Source: an uncultured Blautia sp. (GTDB taxonomy: Bacteria > Bacillota > Clostridia > Lachnospirales > Lachnospiraceae). Taken from it: a stretch of DNA of 43,260 nucleotides. The stretch spans positions 1 to 43,260 of the forward strand of contig UQMI01000030.1 of assembly GCA_900542045.1 (NCBI GenBank), given 5' to 3'. The position numbers were made by a program, and so were the translations under genes. Below are positions 26,439 to 34,399 of the stretch, in pieces (the stretch's first letter is position 1; the number at the start of each line of letters is the position of its first letter). The notes under the pieces are model-generated. The model was given only the letters and a program-made list of their open reading frames with translations. It made no database searches and had not been told where the DNA came from.

Positions 26439-26945
26439 AATGCCTCAACATCACCTCCACATGATACCGTTAACAGTTACCGGGGATTCCCTGTCTGCAT
26501 TTTCAGATCAGCTAAAACAGAATATACTCTTCCAAACCATACAGTCATCCATAGGCCGCATCCTGAAAATAGTTTCCGAAACGCCGGAATTATTATTCTC
26601 TTTTATCCTTTGCGGATTTAAATATGTGAAATTTATTCCCTCACCGATGTGAAACGTATTGGGTATACGAAATGTTTATAGAATCAAATGCGTAATCTCT
26701 ATTCCAGCTTTCCTTTCCATGCCATTTTAAATATAACATAAATATCTTTCTTTTAAAACCCCCAATTCCCCCCTTTCCCGGAATACAGTTACAGGGACAG
26801 CATTCTGCTGTCCCTGTAAAAAAACGGTAATTTCTTAATTTCTGTTCCATACCATCCGGTCATGGGAAGATCATGATTGCCGCACAGCTCCGGACTGCTC
26901 TTTCGAATCGCCGAAACTCTGCCTGCAATTCATGACTCCGTATAA
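26439..26945. other. 507-base intergenic region between the activase and DUF1538 genes
   Basis: No convincing gene is seen. It holds the ribosome site of the DUF1538 gene (GGAGGTGAT at about 15 bases, plus a closer GAGG), a 31-base inverted repeat at 26789-26819 and AT-rich sequence around 26600-26760. No promoter close to consensus stood out by eye. Confidence 0.55.
26789..26819. repeat. Perfect 14-base inverted repeat
   Basis: TTACAGGGACAGCA and TGCTGTCCCTGTAA are separated by TTC. On the minus strand a T-run precedes rather than follows the stem, so it is not a standard terminator for the activase gene. It could be a regulatory site or RNA-stability element. Confidence 0.6.
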
Positions 26946-29900
26946 TTACAATTTCTGTTTTTTATCTTCTGCCTCCTCATTTTTGCTGTTCATGATCAGC
27001 ATCTGAAGACGGTTCTCAATGTTGGCAAAGCTCACATCCGGGTCATAATCCAGCGGCAGAATCTGCGCATCCGGATACAATTCCTTCAATTTTTTTGAAA
27101 TTCCTCGTCCCACCACATGATTGGGCAGACAGCCAAAGGGCTGCAGGATCACAAAATTCCGGCACCCATGCCTGGCATGATGAAGGATCTCGCCGGGAAT
27201 CAGCACCCCCTCCCCCGCATCAAAGGTATGATGGATAATGGGATCGCTGTCTTTTACCAGATCCTGCATCCGGCAGGCCGGTGTATAAAGAGGATGCTTC
27301 TTTGCAATGGAATCTGTCAGGTCATGCGCCAGATTAAAGGCATTATTGGCCACACGCAGCCATACCTTCTTGGTCACAGGTGCGTCCAGGTGATACTCCT
27401 TCACCTGGGAATCCTGGTAGAAATACGTCTTGCGGATCACATCGGTCATACGTGCTTCAATAATCTCAAATCCGTTCTTTTCCAGATAATCTTCTATGTC
27501 ATGATTGGCCCCTGGATGGAAATTCAGCAGATATTCCCCCACAATCAGCACCCGTTTTCTGGGATTTGAACGATCGTATTCCACCTGGTTCATGATGTCA
27601 ATGGCTTTTTCAAATCCCCGGCGTGCTCCACGGATTCCATGCTCCTGCAAGCCTTCTATCACCTCATCCAGCGCACTCTCAAAAGCTGCCTCCGCACTGC
27701 CAGGCACCTTCTCATAGGGCCGCATCTTACGCAGCAATTCCTCCAGCACATCAATCAGGGGCAGTCCAAAAGCAATCCGGATTGCGGTGAGCATATTCAT
27801 CCGAAATCCGGGATGCAGATCATGATAATCCACATCATCGTTGGTCAGGATCGGCACATGAGAATAACCGGCATCATCCAGCGCTTTGCGCAGCAGCGCG
27901 CTGTAATGGGTCAGACGGCAGTCTCCAATGTATTTCCCCATGCTGACGGCTACTTCCTTATCATCGAATTTCCCGCTGCGAAGAGCTGCCAGAGCTTCCC
28001 CGATGACCACCTGAGCCGGAAAACAGATATCGTTATGTACATAGCGTTTTCCGAGACGGATGGCTTCCTCCCGTCCAATTTCCAGAGACTCTGTCCTAAG
28101 GCCCTGTCCGGCAAAAGCAGCTGCCATCAGACGGCTGAACGCATGAGAGGTATTAGGAACAAGCACCACCTTTTCCTTCCGGCTTTCCTTCGTAAATTTC
28201 ACCGGGTACGGATCCTGCAGATCCCGTACTGCCAGTTTCTGTTTCCGGCCATGGCGCATGGAAACTGTTTCGATAAAGGAACGTACCCGAATCCGGAGCG
28301 GCCCCTGGATATCACTTTCGTCCAGCTTCAGGACCAGCGGTGTCTTTCCGGAAATTTCCCGCATCAGACGGATGATCTCATCGGAGAGATAGGCATCGTG
28401 ACCACATCCGAAACTGACGATCTGCACATACTCCAGGTAATCCTTCTGGGCTGCCAGAATAGCAGACGACAGCATCCGTGCATGATAATTGTTCACCACA
28501 TCCAGACGGCTTTTGCTCAGATCCGTTTCATTGGCCTCCGGCAGAGAATCCGCCGTCAGCACCGGAATTCCCAGCTTGGTAAACATTTCCGGAAGGTCAT
28601 GGTTCACCAGCGCATCGTTCTGATACGGCCGGGACGCCAGCACCACCGCATAAGTTCCCTTCTGTCTGACCTCCTCGCATACCGCCTCCCCGGCCTTCCG
28701 TAATTCTCTGTGAAAGGTCTCCTGGGCCTGATCGGCCTGGACAAGGGCTTTTCTGGTGGACTCCTCCGATATATGAAACTCCTCTTTCATATATTGAACC
28801 ATCTGCCGCTCCCGGTCTTCCATTGTATACCAGTGAAACAACGGTGCGTCAAAGGGGATGTTCCACCGCTTCCGGGGATTATCCGAATTGCGGATCACAA
28901 TGGGATACCCCTTGACAATGGCACACATGGACTGACTGGTCTTTTCCGTATTTTCTGAGGCTACCGTTGTGATGGACGGCATAAAAATCCGGTCCACACC
29001 GACATCTGCCAGAGCCCGTATATGTCCGTGCACCAGTTTGGCCGGGAAACATACTGTATCCGAAGTAACAGCAGATAAACCATTTTCATATATTTTTCGT
29101 GTACTCTCCGGAGAAAGTCGGATTTCATATCCCAGAGATTCCCAGAATGTCCGCCAGAACGGCATGGTTTCCCAATAGAAAAGTACTCTGGGAATGCCAA
29201 TCGTAATGCCTTTGGCACTTTCAATCTGTTCATGGGGATACTCCTGGAACAGCAGTTTTTCCCGGAGCTGAAAGAGATTGGGAATCCGATCTTTTTCCTG
29301 CTTCTGCTCTTTCAGCTTCCGGCGTACTCCTTCATCCCGTGGATCTCCCAGGATCTCTCCCCGTTCGCACCGGTTGTTGGTGATCCAGGAATTTCCGTTG
29401 GAAAACCGGATAATCGTCCGCTTACAGTGGTTTCCGCAGAACGGACAGGGAGAATTGGCCTCCTGCACATAGGAAAAATCATCCAGGGCATCCAGTCCGA
29501 TAAATGTCTGCTTCCCATCCCCCTGCTGGAACCGTTCTTTCGTAATCAGAGCCGTGCCAATAGCCCCCATAATACCGGGGAAAGGCGCGCGGGTCACTTC
29601 TCTGCCGATATACTGTTCCATGGCACACAGCACCGCATCGTTAAGGAAGGTTCCGCCCTGTACCACAATCTGCTCACCCAGGCTGCTCAGATTATCCATA
29701 CGGATCACCTTCGTAAACACGTTTTCAATGATGGATCTGCAGAGTCCGGCCATAATGTCTCCCGGCAGCTTGCCATTGCGCTGTTCTGTAATGATACTGC
29801 TGTTCATAAATACCGTACAGCGGCTTCCCAGTTTTGCCGGGTTCTGGGAAGAAAATGCCGTCTTGGCGATCTCCCGCACCGGAATATGAAGGGAGGAAGC

Positions 29901-31346
29901 AAAGTTCTCCAGAAAAGAGCCGCAGCCGGAGGAGCAGGCTTCATTCACCACAATATTGGTAATGATCCCGTGATCCAGCCATATGGCCTTCATATCCTGG
30001 CCGCCGATATCCAGGATAAACGAAGCATCCTTTACATATTTTTCTGCCGCGCGGGCATGAGCCACAGTCTCTACCACATGACACTCCAGATCAAAGGCTT
30101 TTGAAAACAGCAGCTCTCCATAACCGGTGGCGCCTCCGGCTATGATCTCCAGATCAGCCCCCGCTTCCCGATATCTCTCCCGCATGGCAATCAGAGCTTT
30201 CCTTGCCACCTGAAGAGGATCCCCCTCATTTGTGGCATAAAAAGAATCCAGAAGCCGTTCATTTTCATCCATCAGCACAAATTTGGTTGTGGTACTGCCG
30301 GAATCAATACCAAGGTACGCCCGTACCGACTGACCCCGTCTGGGCCGCACTGGTTTCAGCTCCGGCAGTTTGTGACGTTCCCGGAACAGCCGATATTCCT
30401 CCGGTGCAGCAAAGAAGGGCATTCCTTTGTTTTCTCTGCCAATCTCTTTCTGATTGTGACATTCCATTAAAACAGAGGCACGCTCTCCTGCCCGATAGGT
30501 CCTTCTGTCTTCTGCGAACATACTTCCCAGAGACAGGGCAGCTCCATAAGCGATAATGATCTCCGGATGTTCCGGCAGGATGATCTCCTCTTGAGACAAC
30601 CCCAGCCGTTCCGCGAAAACCCGGACCAGAACCGGATGGAAGGTCAGAGGTCCTCCCTCGAAAGCCACCGGCTTCTCAATATCCAGTCCCTGGGCCAGAC
30701 CTCCGATAGTCTGCTTTGCAATGGCATGAAAAGCAGAAAGCGCCAAATCCGATTTGGCAACTCCCTGATTCAGCAGAGGCTGAATATCCGTTTTGGCGTA
30801 AACGCCGCAGCGTCCGGAAATATCATACACACAAGTTCCCTGGGCTGCCATGGCATTAAATTCTTCTACAGGAACCTTTAAAATAGAAGCGATCTCGTCA
30901 ATAAAGGCGCCGGTCCCTCCGGCACAGCTTCCATTCATCCGCATATCGGAAACATTCAGAGAGCCATCGGTTTCATCCCGGTGGAAAAATATGATCTTCG
31001 CATCCTGGCCGCCCAGCTCAATGGCCGTCCGTACATGGGAATACTTTTCCCGCAGTGCCACAGAATTTGCCACTACCTCCTGAATAAATGGTACATCCAA
31101 GGCTTCTGCGATGGGTTTTGCCCCGGATCCGGTCAGCACCAGACGAATGGGCCTGCCCGGAAAATTTTCATCCAGCTGCTTCAGCATATGGCATACACTT
31201 TCCACCTGATTGGCATTGTGCCGCCTGTAATCCGAATACAGAAGCGTTTTTTCCTGCTCATCAATGGCAGCCAGCTTTGTCGTTGTAGACCCCACATCTA
31301 CCCCCACAAGAAGTGTTGCGTTTTTCTCTCTGTCCTTTGCTATCAT
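26946..31346 (-). CDS. 2-hydroxyacyl-CoA dehydratase activase-related protein (double ASKHA, DUF2229)
   Basis: A 1466-residue cytoplasmic protein with two ATPase modules related to HgdC/BadF. Module one starts VGVDVGSTTTKLAAID (residue 14) and has NGSCAGGTGAFIDEIA (Cys141) and GRCGVYAKTD (Cys180), the cysteines that bind a shared [4Fe-4S] cluster in HgdC. Module two begins YLGIDSGSTTTKFVLMD near 345, with EACSSGCGSFLENFA and GSRCTVFMNSS. A CPFCGNHCKRTII cysteine motif and a long DUF2229/dehydratase-like part follow. In the HgdC family ATP drives a low-potential electron into a dehydratase. Fused proteins of this length are common in Lachnospiraceae but their partner is unknown. No HgdA/HgdB pair lies in the window. 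Confidence 0.88.
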   Translation of the reverse strand: MIAKDREKNATLLVGVDVGSTTTKLAAIDEQEKTLLYSDYRRHNANQVESVCHMLKQLDENFPGRPIRLVLTGSGAKPIAEALDVPFIQEVVANSVALREKYSHVRTAIELGGQDAKIIFFHRDETDGSLNVSDMRMNGSCAGGTGAFIDEIASILKVPVEEFNAMAAQGTCVYDISGRCGVYAKTDIQPLLNQGVAKSDLALSAFHAIAKQTIGGLAQGLDIEKPVAFEGGPLTFHPVLVRVFAERLGLSQEEIILPEHPEIIIAYGAALSLGSMFAEDRRTYRAGERASVLMECHNQKEIGRENKGMPFFAAPEEYRLFRERHKLPELKPVRPRRGQSVRAYLGIDSGSTTTKFVLMDENERLLDSFYATNEGDPLQVARKALIAMRERYREAGADLEIIAGGATGYGELLFSKAFDLECHVVETVAHARAAEKYVKDASFILDIGGQDMKAIWLDHGIITNIVVNEACSSGCGSFLENFASSLHIPVREIAKTAFSSQNPAKLGSRCTVFMNSSIITEQRNGKLPGDIMAGLCRSIIENVFTKVIRMDNLSSLGEQIVVQGGTFLNDAVLCAMEQYIGREVTRAPFPGIMGAIGTALITKERFQQGDGKQTFIGLDALDDFSYVQEANSPCPFCGNHCKRTIIRFSNGNSWITNNRCERGEILGDPRDEGVRRKLKEQKQEKDRIPNLFQLREKLLFQEYPHEQIESAKGITIGIPRVLFYWETMPFWRTFWESLGYEIRLSPESTRKIYENGLSAVTSDTVCFPAKLVHGHIRALADVGVDRIFMPSITTVASENTEKTSQSMCAIVKGYPIVIRNSDNPRKRWNIPFDAPLFHWYTMEDRERQMVQYMKEEFHISEESTRKALVQADQAQETFHRELRKAGEAVCEEVRQKGTYAVVLASRPYQNDALVNHDLPEMFTKLGIPVLTADSLPEANETDLSKSRLDVVNNYHARMLSSAILAAQKDYLEYVQIVSFGCGHDAYLSDEIIRLMREISGKTPLVLKLDESDIQGPLRIRVRSFIETVSMRHGRKQKLAVRDLQDPYPVKFTKESRKEKVVLVPNTSHAFSRLMAAAFAGQGLRTESLEIGREEAIRLGKRYVHNDICFPAQVVIGEALAALRSGKFDDKEVAVSMGKYIGDCRLTHYSALLRKALDDAGYSHVPILTNDDVDYHDLHPGFRMNMLTAIRIAFGLPLIDVLEELLRKMRPYEKVPGSAEAAFESALDEVIEGLQEHGIRGARRGFEKAIDIMNQVEYDRSNPRKRVLIVGEYLLNFHPGANHDIEDYLEKNGFEIIEARMTDVIRKTYFYQDSQVKEYHLDAPVTKKVWLRVANNAFNLAHDLTDSIAKKHPLYTPACRMQDLVKDSDPIIHHTFDAGEGVLIPGEILHHARHGCRNFVILQPFGCLPNHVVGRGISKKLKELYPDAQILPLDYDPDVSFANIENRLQMLIMNSKNEEAEDKKQKL

Positions 31347-31383
31347 CTCTGTACCTCAGTTCCTTATTTCTTCTGTCTGTTCA

Positions 31384-31398
31384 GCGCAGCGGCTGCGC
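31384..31398. promoter_or_regulatory. GC-rich palindrome in the activase leader
   Basis: GCGCAGC and GCTGCGC flank a single G. It lies downstream of the activase promoter in otherwise AT-rich sequence. It may be an operator or leader hairpin. Confidence 0.35.
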
Positions 31399-31428
31399 CG
31401 CCTCTTTTGCGTATTAGCGATACCTATT

Positions 31429-31459
31429 ATTATAACTCTTCTTACCGGTATATCGTCAA
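31429..31459 (-). promoter_or_regulatory. Promoter of the activase gene
   Basis: Minus-strand TTGACG, a 19-base spacer and TATAAT, about 80 bases before the start codon. Good hexamers but a slightly long spacer. Confidence 0.45.
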
Positions 31460-31471
31460 GAGAAAGATGAG

Positions 31472-31515
31472 AAAAGAAAAAAGACTCCCTGCAGAACATC
31501 TCTGCAAAGAGCCTT
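31472..31515 (-). terminator. Terminator after DUF2284
   Basis: An outer stem AAGACTC/GAGCCTT with one mismatch and an inner stem GCAGA/TCTGC. The minus strand continues with six T. It separates the DUF2284 unit from the activase gene. Confidence 0.65.
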
Positions 31516-31534
31516 CTTCTCATCTCTATGATCT

Positions 31535-32125
31535 TCAGGGCAGCAGCAGGCCGCTGACCAGCATAAAATGCTCCGGAAGTCTTCCCTCCTGGATCCATTC
31601 CAGTTCCTGCTTCAGATATTTTGTCACGGTCAGTCCCACATTGCCGCCCAGGGCCTCTATGGAGTACCGCATCTTCTCCGGGAATCTGCAGGGCTTTCCC
31701 TCCAGTCTCGTGCAGGTTCCCTTTCTGCAGTTCTGACAGCTTCCCGCGCTCAGGGAAATACTTCCCGGATATTTTTTCTCCTCTGCGAATAGTTCCTCAC
31801 TGAGCTTCGCCTTTTCCTTCCACAGGATCTGGGAAATAACCTCCTCCTGCTCTTCCTTTGTCAGTACTTTTTGGCGAAGTTTTTCCGATAACCGTAATTT
31901 TAACCCTATAATATGGAAAGAACGGTATTTTTCCCAATACTGGATTACATCAAAATCAAAGGATGGACAGGCCCAGGTCTGATCGTAATTTCCGCACTGT
32001 CTGCAGCATTCCAGAAATGCCGCCACATCCACACACTGTTCCACATATTCCTTTACCGGTACCGGAACTGTCGTTTCACACCGTTCCACGGTGTATCCCT
32101 GTTCTTTTCCTTCCTCTGTACACAT
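31535..32125 (-). CDS. DUF2284-family cysteine-rich metal-binding protein
   Basis: A 196-residue soluble protein of the DUF2284 family. CRQCGNYDQTWACPSF is the family's N-terminal cysteine motif, and AGSCQNCRKGTCTRLEGKPCRFPEKMRYSIEALG is the C-terminal one (landmarks SCQNCRKGTC and KPCRFPEKMRYSIEA). Together they provide enough cysteines for an iron-sulfur cluster or another metal. The function is not known. AAGGAGG lies ten bases before the ATG, partly inside the end of the SRAP remnant six bases upstream. It is the last gene before the terminator, downstream of the ATPase and two-component genes. Confidence 0.85.
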   Translation of the reverse strand: MCTEEGKEQGYTVERCETTVPVPVKEYVEQCVDVAAFLECCRQCGNYDQTWACPSFDFDVIQYWEKYRSFHIIGLKLRLSEKLRQKVLTKEEQEEVISQILWKEKAKLSEELFAEEKKYPGSISLSAGSCQNCRKGTCTRLEGKPCRFPEKMRYSIEALGGNVGLTVTKYLKQELEWIQEGRLPEHFMLVSGLLLP

Positions 32126-32131
32126 CCTTTG

Positions 32132-32260
32132 TTATCCTCCTTTTCTCCGACGCAATGCAGCCGGCTTTTCCCCTGTCATCGGTTCTTCATACTCCATCTG
32201 GCGTATCAGCCGCTTCAGTTCTCTGAACATCTTCTCATCCACGTAATAACGCCCGCACAT
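32132..32260 (-). pseudogene. N-terminal remnant of a SRAP (YedK/HMCES) abasic-site protein
   Basis: The 42-residue frame starts MCGRYYVDEKMFRELKRLIR and ends in a stop after ALRRRKGG. MCGRYY, with the catalytic Cys2 that crosslinks to abasic sites in DNA, is the hallmark of SRAP proteins, which are normally 200 residues or more. The other catalytic residues (Asn, Glu and His further on) are missing, and neither other frame nor downstream DNA restores them. AAGGAG precedes the ATG, so the stub is probably still translated between the response regulator and DUF2284. Truncation by deletion is the simplest reading. Confidence 0.7.
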
Positions 32261-32282
32261 GGATCAGTCTCCTTTTTTTCTT

Positions 32283-32984
32283 TTATCCATTCAGCCGGTA
32301 ACCGGCACCCCATATAGTCTCGATGATTTTCGGATTTCTGACGTCATCCTCGATCTTTTCCCGGATACGGTTGATATGGACAGATACTGTAGCCGCATCT
32401 GACACATAATCAAAGCCCCATATTTTTTCAAACAGTTCTTCCTTTGAAAAAACAATATTGGGATTCTCTGCCAGAAAACACAACAGCTCAAATTCCCGAT
32501 TAGGCAGCCGGCGCTCTTCTCCATTCTTCCAGACCTTCCACATCTTCGTCTCTATGACCAGATCCTGAACCACGATCTTGCCGTCGCTTCTCTTCCCGTC
32601 ATCTTTCCTGCCGGCAGTCAGTCTTTCGTACCGCTTCAGATGGGAACGCACCCGCGCCACCAGAAGGGAAGGGTCGAAAGGCTTCGTAATATAGTCATCT
32701 GCGCCAAGGCCCAGTCCCCGGATTACATCCACTGCTTCCGTACGGGCTGTCACCATCAGAATCGGAATATCAATTTCATCCCGCACACGGCGGCAGATCT
32801 CATAACCATTACATCCCGGCAGCATGATATCCAGAAGCACCAGATCATATTTCTGCGCCTTCAGCTCAGGAATCACCGAAGCGCCGTCTTCCAGGAGCAC
32901 CGTTTCATAGCCGTTGCTCTCCAGATAATCCCTTTCCAGCTCTGCAATTTTTCTGTCATCTTCCACGATCAGTATTTTTTCCAT
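32283..32984 (-). CDS. OmpR-family response regulator
   Basis: A 233-residue two-component regulator. The receiver holds the phosphate-accepting Asp52 in LVLLDIMLPGCNGYEI, the acidic pair in IVEDD, the conserved Thr in VTARTE and the Lys in TKPF. The C-terminal winged helix (about 135-232) ends VSVHINRIREKIEDD...IWGAGYRLNG, typical of OmpR/PhoB. It starts two bases after the kinase stop (the kinase is 32987-34399), so the pair is co-expressed. It probably controls the P-type ATPase operon. Confidence 0.95.
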   Translation of the reverse strand: MEKILIVEDDRKIAELERDYLESNGYETVLLEDGASVIPELKAQKYDLVLLDIMLPGCNGYEICRRVRDEIDIPILMVTARTEAVDVIRGLGLGADDYITKPFDPSLLVARVRSHLKRYERLTAGRKDDGKRSDGKIVVQDLVIETKMWKVWKNGEERRLPNREFELLCFLAENPNIVFSKEELFEKIWGFDYVSDAATVSVHINRIREKIEDDVRNPKIIETIWGAGYRLNG

Positions 32985-32986
32985 TT

Positions 32987-34399
32987 TTATACGGCCTCCT
33001 TCGGGAAATACAGACAGATCTTCAGACCTCCGTCATTTTCTGCCCGCACTTCTCCACCATGACGTTCCATGATATATTTTACCACATATAGTCCCACACC
33101 GCTGCCTTTTTCTTTTCTTGACTCATCGCAGCGGTAAAATTTTTCAAAAATCCGTCCGATCTTATCCTCTGCCACTCCTTTTCCATTATCCTTCCATTTG
33201 AGTACCACACAGTTTTTTGTCTCTTCTATTTTCAATTCCACCTGCACAGGAGTCACCATGGCATATTTCTGGCTGTTTTCCAGCAGATTGTCAAAAATCC
33301 TTCTGATCTGCTCCACATCCATGGATATCTCCGGCATCCACTCCTTTTCCATTTGCAGGCTGAACTGCACCTCCGCAGAATCCAATACCTCCTCCTTCTG
33401 GGCCACATATGCCGCTGTAAATTCTGCAAGATCTGCTTTTACCATGTGAAACGGCATCTGTCCGCTTTCCACCCTGGAAAACTCAAACAACTTCTGCAGC
33501 AGCACATTCATTTCTTTTGTGGCTTCGTAGGCTGTTTTCAGATACACTTGCTTTCTGCTTTCCGTATCCGCCACCCCATCCAGAATTCCCTTGATATATC
33601 CCTGAATGGAAGTCAGCGGCGTGCGCAGATCATGAGAAATCCCTGTCACCATGTCGATCCTGGCCTGCTCCGTCCTGGCCCGCTGTTTCTGGTCTTCCAG
33701 TATGGTGGTCTGCATATCATTGAAGGTCTGGCAGACATGCTCAAATTCTTCTTCACCCTGGTATTCGATCTTCTCACTGAGGTTTCCACTTTTGATTCTC
33801 TCTGCCCCCGCCATAAGCATTTCCAGAGGTTCCATAACCACCCGGTTCATTCTGCGGGTAAAAAAAGAAGCCAGAAGCAGAAGAAATACGATAGCTCCTG
33901 TTCCTGCAAGTACAACAGCCGCAAGGAACACATAAAAGGAATGATTCAGAGAAGAAGAAAGCCAGTCCTCTTCCGGAAAATGGGCTACTACCAGATACGC
34001 ATTTTCTTCTGCCAGATATCTCCCCACAACAGTTGCCTTCTGCAGAACAAACGTATCAACAGCACCGCTTCGATACGCGTCCTCCTGAAAATATTCTACC
34101 AGATCAGACATCTGCCCGCCCTTGTCTCCAGACACTACCTGTCCATCACGGATCAGGGCTGTCCGGTAATTCCATTGCTCTACCTTCTGCGCGATATTCT
34201 GCACATTCCGGTCGCTCTCCACAAGCTGGACCACCTGCTCCACATTTGGTTCCACCCGTGACTGGCTGATGGCATGGATCTGGCTCTCCAGCGAATCTTC
34301 AAATAAGATTACCACTGCCAGTATCACTGCCATCAAAGCCAATAACGTGGAAAATAAGATCGACATATTCCAGCGAAACATTCGTTTTCTCAAAGACAT
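32987..34399 (-). CDS. Sensor histidine kinase
   Basis: A 470-residue membrane sensor. Helices at about 12-34 and 157-180 bracket an extracellular domain of some 120 residues with no recognised ligand motif. HAMP follows (about 181-235). The phospho-acceptor is His256 in TGISHDLRTPLTSIQGY. The ATP domain has FDNLLENSQKYA (N box), WKDNGKGVAEDKIGRIFEKFYR (G1/F) and GSGVGLYVVKYIMERHGG (G2). Its ATG lies inside the last codons of the ATPase gene (ten-base overlap). The signal is unknown, but coupling to an ion pump suggests a cation or envelope stress. Confidence 0.95.
   Translation of the reverse strand: MSLRKRMFRWNMSILFSTLLALMAVILAVVILFEDSLESQIHAISQSRVEPNVEQVVQLVESDRNVQNIAQKVEQWNYRTALIRDGQVVSGDKGGQMSDLVEYFQEDAYRSGAVDTFVLQKATVVGRYLAEENAYLVVAHFPEEDWLSSSLNHSFYVFLAAVVLAGTGAIVFLLLLASFFTRRMNRVVMEPLEMLMAGAERIKSGNLSEKIEYQGEEEFEHVCQTFNDMQTTILEDQKQRARTEQARIDMVTGISHDLRTPLTSIQGYIKGILDGVADTESRKQVYLKTAYEATKEMNVLLQKLFEFSRVESGQMPFHMVKADLAEFTAAYVAQKEEVLDSAEVQFSLQMEKEWMPEISMDVEQIRRIFDNLLENSQKYAMVTPVQVELKIEETKNCVVLKWKDNGKGVAEDKIGRIFEKFYRCDESRKEKGSGVGLYVVKYIMERHGGEVRAENDGGLKICLYFPKEAV

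Noticed and set aside
27639..28703. Plus-strand frame of 354 codons opposite the activase
   Set aside because: Composition (His, Gln, Arg, Ile) is that of an antisense shadow; the minus strand encodes conserved motifs across it.
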